64,000 nt of DNA from JACVRW01 sp963808545. Its GTDB lineage: Bacteria; Actinomycetota; Thermoleophilia; Solirubrobacterales; Thermoleophilaceae. Where the stretch lies: assembly GCA_963808545.1 (NCBI GenBank), contig CAWEGB010000006.1:1-64000 (forward strand), given 5' to 3'. Positions 33,307-41,554 of the stretch are shown one piece after another. The notes under the pieces are model-generated. The model had not been told where the DNA came from. It saw only the letters and a program-made list of their open reading frames with translations, and did no database searches. The position numbers and the translations under genes were made by a program. Within the stretch, counting starts at the first letter, position 1, and each line of letters starts with the position of its first letter.

Positions 33307-34635
33307 ATGGATCTAGACGAGCTGCGCCAGGACGCCGACGGCGGCGAGATCGACACCGTCCTTCTCGTAATCGCCGACATGGAAGGCCGCTTGCAGGGCA
33401 AGCGCCTGACCACCGGGCACTTCCTCGACGAGGTGGCCGAGCACGGCGCCGAGGGCTGCAACTACCTGCTCGCCGTGGACGTGGACATGAACACCGTCGA
33501 CGGCTACGCCATGTCCAGCTGGGAGCGCGGATACGGCGACTTCGTGATGACGCCCGACATGGACACGCTGCGCCCGGTGCCCTGGCACGACGGCACGGTC
33601 CTGCTCATGGCCGACCTGGGTTGGGAGGACGGATCGGACGTGGTGGCCTCACCGCGGCAGATCCTGCGGCGGCAGCTGGCACGCCTCGCCGAGCGCGGCT
33701 GGATCGCCACGGCGGGCACCGAGCTCGAGTTCATGATCTTCAACGACAGCTACGAGGACGCCTGGCGCAAGGGCTACCGCGATCTCGATCCGGCCAACCT
33801 CTACAACGTCGACTACTCCATGCTGGGCACCGCGCGCGTGGAGCCGCTCATCCGGCGCATCCGCAATTCGATGGAGGGCGCGGGCATGAAGGTCGAGAAC
33901 TCGAAGGGCGAGTGCAACTTCGGCCAGCACGAGATCAACTTCCACTACAACGACGCCCTGAGCACGGCGGACGATCACGTGATCTACAAGACCGGCGCCA
34001 AGGAGATCGCTGCTCAGGAGGGCGTCTCGATCTCCTTCATGGCCAAGTACGACGAGCGCGAGGGCAACTCGTGCCACATCCACTGCTCGCTGGCCAAGGA
34101 GGGCGGCGGCAATGTGTTCGCGGACGATCAGCAGCTGTTCGACCGTTTCGTGGCCGGCCAGCTCGCCTGCCTGCGCGAGCTCACGCTGTTCTTCGCGCCG
34201 AACGTGAACTCCTACAAGCGCTTCGTGCACGGCTCCTTCGCTCCGACCGCGGTGGCCTGGGGCAAGGACAACCGCACGTGCTCGATGCGCGTGGTGGGCC
34301 ACGGGCAGGGACTGCGCGTGGAGAACCGGCTGCCCGGCGCCGACGTGAACCCCTACCTCGCGCTCGCCGCGATGATCGCGGCCGGGCTGCACGGCATCGA
34401 CAACGAGCTCGAGCTCGAGCCGGCCTTCGAGGGCAACGCCTACGACTCCGACAAGGAACGGGTGCCACACACGCTCTACGCCGCCCGTGACCTGTTCGCC
34501 GAGTCGGCGGTCGCGCGCGAGGCCTTCGGCCAGGACGTGGTCGACCACTACCTCAACCGCGCCCACATCGAGCTCGACGCCTTCGAGGCGGCGGTCACCG
34601 ACTGGGAGAAGTTCCGCGGGTTTGAACGCCTCTGA
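33307..34635 (+). CDS. glutamine synthetase family protein, gamma-glutamyl-amine ligase type
   Basis: 442 aa. The GS catalytic domain is complete: GTELEFMIFN (metal Glu residues), the ATP region around CNFGQHEINFHY, the His in SCHIHCSLAK, and the Arg in GHGQGLRVENRLPGADVNPY. Sequence and neighbours place it with the enzymes that join glutamate to putrescine, other polyamines or ethanolamine rather than to ammonia; the true substrate is inferred from context. It is followed, with an overlapping stop/start, by a gamma-glutamyl-GABA hydrolase homologue. An N-terminal Asp-rich segment replaces the regulatory loop of true GlnA. Confidence 0.85.
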   Translation: MDLDELRQDADGGEIDTVLLVIADMEGRLQGKRLTTGHFLDEVAEHGAEGCNYLLAVDVDMNTVDGYAMSSWERGYGDFVMTPDMDTLRPVPWHDGTVLLMADLGWEDGSDVVASPRQILRRQLARLAERGWIATAGTELEFMIFNDSYEDAWRKGYRDLDPANLYNVDYSMLGTARVEPLIRRIRNSMEGAGMKVENSKGECNFGQHEINFHYNDALSTADDHVIYKTGAKEIAAQEGVSISFMAKYDEREGNSCHIHCSLAKEGGGNVFADDQQLFDRFVAGQLACLRELTLFFAPNVNSYKRFVHGSFAPTAVAWGKDNRTCSMRVVGHGQGLRVENRLPGADVNPYLALAAMIAAGLHGIDNELELEPAFEGNAYDSDKERVPHTLYAARDLFAESAVAREAFGQDVVDHYLNRAHIELDAFEAAVTDWEKFRGFERL

Positions 34636-35378
34636 TGGCCGGCGCCAGGCGCCCTGTCATCGGCATCTGCGCCTCCACCGAGCGGGCACGCTGGGGCGCC
34701 TGGGACGTGGTGGCCAACCTCTCTCCGCGCAGCTACTCGCTGTCCGTCGCCCGCGCCGGTGGGCTACCGCTGATCCTGCCGCCCGACGACGTGAGCGCCG
34801 AGGCCCCGGACGAGCTGCTCGACCTGCTCGATGGGCTGATCCTGGCCGGGGGATCCGACGTGGACGCCGGCTCCTACGGCGCCCGCCCGCACCCCCAGAC
34901 GGCCAACACCTGGCCGGAGCGCGACCGCTTCGAGCTCGCCCTCGGCCACCGCGCCCTGGAGCGCGACCTGCCCTTCCTCGGCATCTGCCGTGGGATGCAG
35001 ATGCTGAACGTGACCGCGGGCGGCACGATCGACCAGCACCTGCCCGACCGCGTGGGACACGAGGACCACCGCCACACGCCCGGCGTCTTCGCGGACCACA
35101 CGGTGCGCCTGGCCGACGAGTCGCTGGCCCGCCGCGTGGTGGGTGACGAGACCAGCGCGGTCAAGTCCCACCACCACCAGGGGGTCGACGAGTTGGGCGA
35201 GGGCGTGGAGGCCAGCGGCTGGTCGGAGGATGGCGTGATCGAGGCGATCGAGCTGCCCGAGCGCCGCTTCGCCCTGGGCGTGCTCTGGCACCCCGAGGAG
35301 GACGAGGCCTCGAAGGTGATCGGAGCGCTGGTTGAAGAGGCCCGGGCGCGCCGCGCCGAAGCCGTCGCAGACTCGTAA
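34635..35378 (+). CDS. gamma-glutamyl-gamma-aminobutyrate hydrolase family protein (PuuD-like)
   Basis: 247 aa, class I glutamine amidotransferase fold of peptidase family C26. The nucleophile is in FLGICRGMQMLNVTAGG (about residue 118); the His and Glu partners are in LGVLWHPEEDEA. In the Puu pathway this enzyme frees GABA from its gamma-glutamyl carrier, completing the cycle opened by the ligase upstream. The ATG overlaps that gene's stop (TGATG), a strong sign of shared function. Confidence 0.88.
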   Translation: MAGARRPVIGICASTERARWGAWDVVANLSPRSYSLSVARAGGLPLILPPDDVSAEAPDELLDLLDGLILAGGSDVDAGSYGARPHPQTANTWPERDRFELALGHRALERDLPFLGICRGMQMLNVTAGGTIDQHLPDRVGHEDHRHTPGVFADHTVRLADESLARRVVGDETSAVKSHHHQGVDELGEGVEASGWSEDGVIEAIELPERRFALGVLWHPEEDEASKVIGALVEEARARRAEAVADS

Positions 35379-35491
35379 CGTGACGTCGCACACGTGTAAC
35401 GCCGCCGGTGCGAGGACGATGCGCTTGACCTGGTGGGACCTCGATCCCGGAGACGCAACGCACCTCGGTTCAGCGAGAGCTGCGCCGGTCG

Positions 35492-36277
35492 CTAGACCGC
35501 GCGGCGGCGTGAACCGAGAGCGGAGCGCCATCCGGCCGCCGCCTCGGCGAACGCGTGGAACAGCGCCCGCTTGTCCGACGCCTCCGGGTGCCACTGCACA
35601 CCCAGGACCCAGGCGCCGTCGGCCGTCTCGATCGCCTCCGGCACGGCGTCGGGCCGGGAGCGTCCCGTGACCACCAGTCCGTCGCCGATGCGGTCGACCG
35701 CCTGGTGGTGGTGGCAGCGGCCGATGTGGAGCGTCTCGCCAAGCGCGCGCGCCGCGAGCGAGTCCTCGTCGAGCTCGATCTCGTGCTCGTTGCCCTCGAA
35801 CGTGCCGACGATGCGCCGGTGGGTGCTCTCGCCGCTCTCGTCCACTAGGTCCTGCACCAGCGTCCCGCCGAGGGCCACGTTCAGCAGCTGCATCCCCCGG
35901 CAGATTCCGAGGTAGGGCATACCGCACGCCACCGCGGCCCGGGTCAGGGCGATCTCGAAGTCGTCGCGCTCGCGGTACACGGCCTCCACCGCCTCGACGG
36001 GCTCGGCGCCGTACGAGCGAGGGTCGAGATCGGCCCCGCCGATCAGGAGCAGGCCGTCGATGCGGTCGAGGAGGGCCTCGGGCGAGTTGGGGTCCACGGG
36101 TAGCAGCACGGTGAGCGCTCCGGTGGACTGCATGGCCTCGACGTAGGTGTCAGCCACCAGGTGCGCGGTCTGATCCCAGAACGCCCAGCGAGCGCGTTCG
36201 CGCACGGCGCAGATCCCGATCACGGGCGCAGGGGTCCCGTCGTGGGCGGCGGGGCGGATATCGGTTGGTTCCAGCAC
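35492..36277 (-). CDS. second gamma-glutamyl-gamma-aminobutyrate hydrolase family protein
   Basis: 261 aa from GTG 36277, with the same motifs: YLGICRGMQLLNVALGG (Cys about residue 120) and LGVQWHPEASDK. It opens with VIGICAVRERARWAFWDQ, close to the VIGICASTERARWGAWDV of the neighbouring hydrolase, so the two are paralogues. It lies on the other strand, divergent from the aldehyde dehydrogenase with 49 bp between starts. I reject the longer frame to 36364 because it crosses that gene's start. It might take a different gamma-glutamyl compound. Confidence 0.85.
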   Translation of the reverse strand: MLEPTDIRPAAHDGTPAPVIGICAVRERARWAFWDQTAHLVADTYVEAMQSTGALTVLLPVDPNSPEALLDRIDGLLLIGGADLDPRSYGAEPVEAVEAVYRERDDFEIALTRAAVACGMPYLGICRGMQLLNVALGGTLVQDLVDESGESTHRRIVGTFEGNEHEIELDEDSLAARALGETLHIGRCHHHQAVDRIGDGLVVTGRSRPDAVPEAIETADGAWVLGVQWHPEASDKRALFHAFAEAAAGWRSALGSRRRAV

Positions 36278-36326
36278 GGCGGGCGAGCTTGACAGCGTGA
36301 GGGCTCGATGTAAAGGTCTCCCGACC

Positions 36327-37700
36327 ATGCCATTAGACGCGCTGAACGTCGTCGAGCCGGCCACGGAAGAGGTGATGGCCGAGCTGCCGCGCGCGGGCGC
36401 CGAGGAGGCCGACGCCGCGGTGGCGCGCGCAAAGGAGGCCTTCCCGGCCTGGCGCGCCGTTGCCCCCGGCGACCGCGCCGAGCTGCTTCGGCGCCTGTCG
36501 GCGGCGGTCCGCGAGCACGCCGAGGAACTGGCTCACCTGGAGGCCCGCCAGGTGGGCAAGCCGATCGCCGACGCCCGCGGCGAGGTGGGCATGGTGGCCG
36601 ACGTGTTCGCCTACTACGCCGGCGCGCCCGAGCGCCTGCTGGGCCACACCATCCCCGTGGCCGGTGGCGTGGACATGACCTTTCGCGAGCCGCTCGGGGT
36701 GGTGGGCCTCATCACCCCCTGGAACTTCCCGCTGGCCATCGCCTCCTGGAAGGTCGGCCCCGCGCTGGCCGCCGGCAACACGATCGTGCTCAAGCCCGCC
36801 GAGCTCACACCGCTCACGTCGGTGGAGCTCGAGCGCATCGCGCTCGACGCGGGTCTGCCCGAGGGGGTGCTCAACGTGGTCGTCGGCCCGGGCCGGAGCG
36901 TGGGCGAGCGCATCACCGAGCACCCGGACGTGGCCAAGGTCGCCTTCACGGGCTCGACCGAGGTGGGGCGCCGCATCCAGGCGCTCGCCGCCGGGACCAT
37001 CAAGCGGGTCACCCTCGAGCTGGGCGGCAAGTCGGCCAACGTGGTCTTCGCCGACGCGGATCTGGAGGAGGCGGCGCGGTCCGCGCCGTCGGCGGTGTTC
37101 GCCAACGCGGGTCAGGACTGCTGCGCGCGCTCGCGCATCCTGGTCGAGGCCTCGGCGCTCGACCGCTTCATGGATGCGCTCGAGACCGCGGTCGAGGCGC
37201 TCCGGGTGGGTGACCCGCTGGACGACGAGACCGAGATGGGCCCGCTGGTCTCCGAAGGCCAGCGCGAGACCGTGGCCTCGTTCGTGCACGGCGACGCCCC
37301 CGTGGCCATCCGGGGCAGCGCCCCCGAAGGCCGCGGCTACTGGTTCCCGCCCACCGTGCTGGCCCCCGTGACCAACGACGACCGGGCGGCCCGCGAGGAG
37401 ATCTTCGGCCCGGTGGCCTGCGTGATCCCGTTCCGGGACGAGGCGGAAGCCGTGCGCCTGGCCAACGACACCATCTACGGCCTCTCCGGCTCGATCTGGA
37501 CTCGCAACGGAGCGAAGGCGCTCCGGGTGGCGCGCGCGATCGACACCGGGGTCCTGTCGATCAACTCGAACAGCTCGGTGCGGGTGAGCACTCCATTCGG
37601 GGGCTTCAAGCAGTCGGGCTTCGGCCGCGAGCTCGGCCCTCACGCCCTGGAGAGCTACACCGAGCTGAAGAACGTGTACTACGCGACGGAAGGGCACTGA
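36327..37700 (+). CDS. aldehyde dehydrogenase family protein (PuuC-like)
   Basis: 457 aa. NAD-binding and catalytic motifs are complete: TPWNFPLAIASWKVGPALAA, VAFTGSTEVGRRI, the catalytic Glu in LELGGKSANVVFADADL, and the Cys in NAGQDCCARSRILVE, then EEIFGPVACVIPF. In the local pathway it would oxidise the aldehyde left after amine deamination, for example gamma-glutamylaminobutyraldehyde or a polyamine-derived aldehyde. The start ATG 36327 is preferred to 36297. The next gene begins at its stop. Confidence 0.88.
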   Translation: MPLDALNVVEPATEEVMAELPRAGAEEADAAVARAKEAFPAWRAVAPGDRAELLRRLSAAVREHAEELAHLEARQVGKPIADARGEVGMVADVFAYYAGAPERLLGHTIPVAGGVDMTFREPLGVVGLITPWNFPLAIASWKVGPALAAGNTIVLKPAELTPLTSVELERIALDAGLPEGVLNVVVGPGRSVGERITEHPDVAKVAFTGSTEVGRRIQALAAGTIKRVTLELGGKSANVVFADADLEEAARSAPSAVFANAGQDCCARSRILVEASALDRFMDALETAVEALRVGDPLDDETEMGPLVSEGQRETVASFVHGDAPVAIRGSAPEGRGYWFPPTVLAPVTNDDRAAREEIFGPVACVIPFRDEAEAVRLANDTIYGLSGSIWTRNGAKALRVARAIDTGVLSINSNSSVRVSTPFGGFKQSGFGRELGPHALESYTELKNVYYATEGH

Positions 37701-38444
37701 GTGGGACGCTTGGAGGGCAAGGTCTGCGTGATCACCGGCACGGCCAGCGGCATCGGCCGCGAGTCGGCCGAATTGTTCGCCGAGGAGGGCGCGCACGTGG
37801 TGGGCGTGGACCTCGCTTCCGACGCGGCCGGCGAGCTGGCGCTTCAGGCCGACGTGACCGACGAGGAGCAGGTGAGAGAGGTCTACGCGCGCGCGAGGGA
37901 GCAGTTCGGCCGCATCGACGTCCTCTTCAACAACGCCGGCATCTCCCCCGAGGACGACCGCTCGGTGCTCGACACCGAGTACGAGGCCTGGCAGCGGGTC
38001 CAGGACGTGAACCTCAAGTCGGTGTTCTTCTGCTGCAAGCACGGGATCCCACACCTGATCGAGGCTGGAGGCGGGTCGGTGATCAACACCGCCTCGTTCG
38101 TGGCCGTAATGGGCGCGGCCGTGTCGCAGATCTCCTACACGGCGGCCAAGGGCGGGGTGCTGGCGATGTCGAGGGAGATGGGGGTGGAGTTCGCGCGGAA
38201 GGGCGTGCGCGTGAACGCGCTCTGCCCCGGCCCGGTTGACACCCCGTTGTTGCAGGAGCTGTACGCCGACGATCCGGTGAAGGCGCAGCGGCGCATGGTC
38301 CACCTGCCGCCGGGCCGCTTCGCGTACGCGAAGGAGATCGCCAACGGCGCGCTGTTCCTGGCCAGCGACGAATCCACCTACGTGAACGCCACGACCTTCC
38401 TCGTCGACGGGGGCCTCGCCGGCGCGTACCTCACCCCGGAGTGA
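37701..38444 (+). CDS. short-chain dehydrogenase/reductase
   Basis: 247 aa. Classical SDR: VCVITGTASGIGRESAELF (cofactor loop), NNAGIS, the catalytic Ser in TASFVAVMGAAVSQ and Tyr-x-x-x-Lys in YTAAKGG. Asp in VVGVDLASDA suggests NAD. Substrate unknown; the operon position suggests a hydroxy compound or aldehyde of the amine pathway. The GTG start follows the previous stop without a gap. Confidence 0.88.
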   Translation: MGRLEGKVCVITGTASGIGRESAELFAEEGAHVVGVDLASDAAGELALQADVTDEEQVREVYARAREQFGRIDVLFNNAGISPEDDRSVLDTEYEAWQRVQDVNLKSVFFCCKHGIPHLIEAGGGSVINTASFVAVMGAAVSQISYTAAKGGVLAMSREMGVEFARKGVRVNALCPGPVDTPLLQELYADDPVKAQRRMVHLPPGRFAYAKEIANGALFLASDESTYVNATTFLVDGGLAGAYLTPE

Positions 38445-38776
38445 TGGACGCCTTCCACGTCGACGAGCTGGTCTCCCGGCTCGACACCTCGGGCCACGAC
38501 TTCGCGGAGTTCTTCCGGGCCCCCAGCGACACGCTGTCGATGACGATCGCGTTCTGGCCCGCTGGAGGAGAGGACCCGCAGGAGCCGCACGACGAGGACG
38601 AGGTCTACTACGTGGCCTCGGGCCGAGGCCGGATCAGGGTGGCCGGCGAGGACAGCGACGTGCATGCCGGCTCGGTGGTGTACGTGGCCGCCGGCGTGGA
38701 GCACCACTTCCATTCCGTCGAGGACGACCTGGAGGTCGTCGTTTTCTGGTCACCGCCGCGGACCCCGTACGAATGA
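38444..38776 (+). CDS. small cupin domain protein
   Basis: 110 aa. A single cupin with motif 1 PQEPHDEDEVYYVASGRGRI and motif 2 VVYVAAGVEHHFHSVEDDL. Start ATG 38444 overlaps the upstream TGA; a GTG three bases earlier is an alternative. The position between an SDR and a glutamine amidotransferase, with 1-4 nt overlaps on both sides, marks it as part of the operon. Role unknown, perhaps binding or oxidising a pathway intermediate. Confidence 0.82.
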   Translation: MDAFHVDELVSRLDTSGHDFAEFFRAPSDTLSMTIAFWPAGGEDPQEPHDEDEVYYVASGRGRIRVAGEDSDVHAGSVVYVAAGVEHHFHSVEDDLEVVVFWSPPRTPYE

Positions 38777-39474
38777 ACGTCCTCTCGATCGTCCACCACC
38801 ACAACGCCGCGGCCGGCGTGTTCGCTGACGCCGTCGGCGAGACCGTGGAGTGGCAGCCGGCGCAGGATCCGGCGCCCGAGATCGACGGCCTGGACGCCGT
38901 CATGGTGTTCGGCGGCGCAATGAACGCCGATCAGGAGGACGAGCTGTCGTGGCTGCGCACCGAGAAGCTCTTCCTGCAGGAGCTGCTCGCCAGGGGGGTG
39001 CCGACTCTCGGCGTGTGCCTCGGGAGCCAGATGCTCGCCGAGGCGGCCGGCGCCCCGGCCCGCCGCGCCCGCGAGCCGGAGATCGGCTGGCGGCGGGTGG
39101 AGATCACCCCCGAGGGACGGGACGACCCGCTCATGGGCCCGCTTGCGCCCGCCTTCGAGGTCTTCCAGTGGCACTCCTACGAGGCGCCGCTACCGCCCGG
39201 CGCGGTGGCGCTCGCACATACCCCCGTCTGCCTGCAGGCCTTCCGCCTCGACGGCCTGCCTGCATGGGGGCTCCAGTTTCACGCCGAGGTGACCATGCGG
39301 GATCTCAGCTCGTGGCTCGAGGAGTTCGGGGAGGACCCCGACGCCGTGGCCAGCGGCCTCGATCCGGAACAGCTCAGGGCAGAGAGCGAGCAGCGCATCG
39401 CCGCCCAGAACGAGCTGGGCCGCGAGCTGGCCGGCCGCTTCCTCGCCGAAGCGCGGACCGCCGCGCCCGCCTGA
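38773..39474 (+). CDS. class I glutamine amidotransferase-like protein
   Basis: 233 aa. GATase1 fold with nucleophile Cys in TLGVCLGSQMLAEAAG (about residue 79) and the His in WGLQFHAEVTMRDL. A C-terminal extension of about 40 helical residues follows (SEQRIAAQNELGRELAGRF). It resembles the stand-alone GMP-synthase-type GATases. It is the last gene of the operon; ATGA overlap with the cupin. Here it probably removes a gamma-glutamyl group or supplies ammonia; this is inference. Confidence 0.82.
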   Translation: MNVLSIVHHHNAAAGVFADAVGETVEWQPAQDPAPEIDGLDAVMVFGGAMNADQEDELSWLRTEKLFLQELLARGVPTLGVCLGSQMLAEAAGAPARRAREPEIGWRRVEITPEGRDDPLMGPLAPAFEVFQWHSYEAPLPPGAVALAHTPVCLQAFRLDGLPAWGLQFHAEVTMRDLSSWLEEFGEDPDAVASGLDPEQLRAESEQRIAAQNELGRELAGRFLAEARTAAPA

Positions 39475-39477
39475 AGG

Positions 39478-40398
39478 TCAGGCGTTGGGCGGGGCCTGCG
39501 GGCCGCCCGACGGCGGCGACGGGTCACCACCCGCGGGCGGTGCGCCGCCGGGGGGCGGCGCCGCTGGGGGCGGGGAGCCCGGCGAGGGCGCCGGGGTCTG
39601 TCCCGAGCCGGGCGGCGGGGGCGGCGGCATGGCCGATTCGCGACCGGAGCCCACCGGCGCCTCGGGAGCCACGCCCGCGGCCACCGTGCCGAGCTCGCCT
39701 CCCTCCGTGACGCCCGGGATCGGCTCCCCGTGGAGGCGCTTGAGCTCGAAGTAGATGACCGATGCCGCCAGTGCGCTGATCGGCACCGTGAGCACGTTGA
39801 CGATCACGTCCGCGAGGGCGAAGCCGAGGAAGGTGTCGGAGATTCCTGAGACCAGCGCCGAGATGAGGATCCGGATGACGAAGAAGATCAGGAACAGGAC
39901 GACGATCACCCCGAAGACCTGCCACCCGTGTCCCTTGACGAGCTGACGGCTGCGCCCGAAGGAGTCGAATATCCCGGCGCGCTCGAGCACGATCACCGGT
40001 GCGATCACGGCCCAGATGGTGAGCAGGAAGAGACCCGGGACGATCAGCAGCAGGAAGCCGATGCCAATGCCGATGCCGGCCAGGATGCCGGCTCCGATCA
40101 GTGCCGCCAGCACGGGCGTGACCGAAGAGAAGAGGGAGCCGATCGTCTGGTCGCGCCGCCCGTCGAGGATGTCCCGCGCGGCCTCGACGACCATGCCCTG
40201 GTACCAGTAGGTGGCGATGATCGCCAGCGCCGAGGCGACCAGTGCAAGCAGGAAGCCTCCCTCGGAGTACAGGAAGCCGTTGATCAGGGCGACCGGCACG
40301 AACAGCACCAGCGCCGCCGGGATCAGCAGCGTGAACTGGTCCTTGTACATCTCGAAGGTGCGAGATAGGACCCGTCCGACGTCGAGCTTGTCGTTCAT
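39478..40398 (-). CDS. multi-pass membrane protein with Pro/Gly-rich tail (GPDPase-membrane-domain-like)
   Basis: 306 aa. Six transmembrane segments cover about residues 20-215 (for example LLIPAALVLFVPVALINGFL and GIGIGIGFLLLIVPGLFLLT), a layout like the membrane domain of glycerophosphodiester phosphodiesterases and related uncharacterised proteins. The last 70 residues are a disordered tail with runs of Pro, Gly and Ala (PPPPPPGSG, APPPGGAPP). No catalytic domain. TAGATT is 7 nt before the ATG on its strand. Confidence 0.72.
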   Translation of the reverse strand: MNDKLDVGRVLSRTFEMYKDQFTLLIPAALVLFVPVALINGFLYSEGGFLLALVASALAIIATYWYQGMVVEAARDILDGRRDQTIGSLFSSVTPVLAALIGAGILAGIGIGIGFLLLIVPGLFLLTIWAVIAPVIVLERAGIFDSFGRSRQLVKGHGWQVFGVIVVLFLIFFVIRILISALVSGISDTFLGFALADVIVNVLTVPISALAASVIYFELKRLHGEPIPGVTEGGELGTVAAGVAPEAPVGSGRESAMPPPPPPGSGQTPAPSPGSPPPAAPPPGGAPPAGGDPSPPSGGPQAPPNA

Positions 40399-40416
40399 GG
40401 AGCAGAATCTAACCCT

Positions 40417-40944
40417 GTGTCGGACAGCTTGCGCGGACAGCTCCTAATTGCAGCGCCTTCTCTGCAGGATTACTTCAGGCGCACCGTGGTTCTCGTGCTG
40501 GAGCACACAGCGGACGGAGCGATGGGGGTGGTGCTCAACCGGGCCGCCGAGGTGCGCGTGTCCGATGTGGTGCCGGCGCTGGCCGACCTGCCCGACGCGG
40601 ACGAGCTGGTCCGCCTGGGCGGGCCGGTTTCGCCCGAGTCAGTCGTCGCCCTCGGCGACTTCGAGCGCCCGGAGGAAGCCGGCACCTCAGTGGTAGGCAC
40701 GCTGGGAACCCTCGATCCGGACGGGAGCAACGAGTCGCTGCGGCGCCTGCGCGTGTACGCCGGCTACGCGGGCTGGGGTCCGGGACAGCTGGACACCGAG
40801 CTCGAGCAGGACGCATGGATCGTGGTGGCCGCCCGGGAGGGCGACCCGTTCGGAGAGGACGACATCTGGTCCGAGGCGGTGGGCCGCAAGGGCGGCAGCT
40901 ACCGGCTGCTGGCCACGATGCCCACCGATCCGACCGTCAACTGA
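40417..40944 (+). CDS. YqgE/AlgH family protein
   Basis: 175 aa. It starts SLRGQLLIAAPSLQDYFRRT and contains GVVLNRAAEVRV and GYAGWGPGQLDTELEQDAW, the three conserved blocks of the family. Members occur in most bacteria; their molecular role is unresolved. GTG start, divergent from the membrane protein with 18 bp between the starts. Confidence 0.92.
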   Translation: MSDSLRGQLLIAAPSLQDYFRRTVVLVLEHTADGAMGVVLNRAAEVRVSDVVPALADLPDADELVRLGGPVSPESVVALGDFERPEEAGTSVVGTLGTLDPDGSNESLRRLRVYAGYAGWGPGQLDTELEQDAWIVVAAREGDPFGEDDIWSEAVGRKGGSYRLLATMPTDPTVN

Positions 40945-40954
40945 GGCTCAACCT

Positions 40955-41554
40955 CTATCCGCGGCAGCGGCGCACCGAGCGCGCCACCGCGCTCGCGCGA
41001 GCGGCGTAGCCGGTGGCCGAGACGTGCACCCCGTCGCCCGCCAGCCAGCCGGGGTTCTGGCGCACCATGCGCGCCCAGTTGACCACGCGCAGGTTGCTGC
41101 GCGGCCTCGACTCCTGTGCGAGCACGCTGTTGTAGCCGGCGTAGCTCGCGCCGGCCACCGGCGGCCGGACGATGTTGGCCCACACCACGCAGCGGCGCGG
41201 CCCGGCCACGGCCATCACCGAGCGGATCGCCGACCGAAAGCTCGACAGGCTGCGCGGATCGTCGTTCGTGCCCAGGCTCACGTGGATCACCCGCGGCAGT
41301 CTGCGCCCGTACGCGCGCATCACCGAGGCACCCTCGAAGGCGTGCCGGCTGATCGCCGTGGACTGCCTCACTCGCCAGCGCCTCAGAGCTCTGGGGAGGT
41401 AGGGAGCGGTGCCGACGGCGAGGGAGTCGCCGTTCACCAGGAGGCTGCGGGACAACGAGGCCGAGGCCTGCTTGTCGCCGGACGCCGGACCCGCCGCCAG
41501 CGCGCCGGCCAGCGCGACCGCCAGCACCACCACGACAACGCGCGTGTACCTCAC
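40955..41554 (-). CDS. secreted SGNH/GDSL hydrolase-like protein
   Basis: 199 aa. Signal peptide at residues 1-26 (VVVVVLAVALAGALAAGPAS). Block I is LVNGDSLAVGT (Ser nucleophile), followed by VSLGTNDD (block III, Asn) and GDGVHVSATGYAARA (block V, Asp-x-x-His). It lacks a clear block II Gly but otherwise looks active. It is the last gene of a leftward unit with a second SGNH-type protein and an MBOAT acyltransferase, suggesting that it adds or removes acyl groups on a surface polymer. Overlap ATGA with the upstream gene. Confidence 0.85.
   Translation of the reverse strand: MRYTRVVVVVLAVALAGALAAGPASGDKQASASLSRSLLVNGDSLAVGTAPYLPRALRRWRVRQSTAISRHAFEGASVMRAYGRRLPRVIHVSLGTNDDPRSLSSFRSAIRSVMAVAGPRRCVVWANIVRPPVAGASYAGYNSVLAQESRPRSNLRVVNWARMVRQNPGWLAGDGVHVSATGYAARASAVARSVRRCRG

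Noticed and set aside
35379..35491. Terminator or small RNA between the two hydrolase genes
   Set aside because: No convincing hairpin with a T run and no promoter could be identified.
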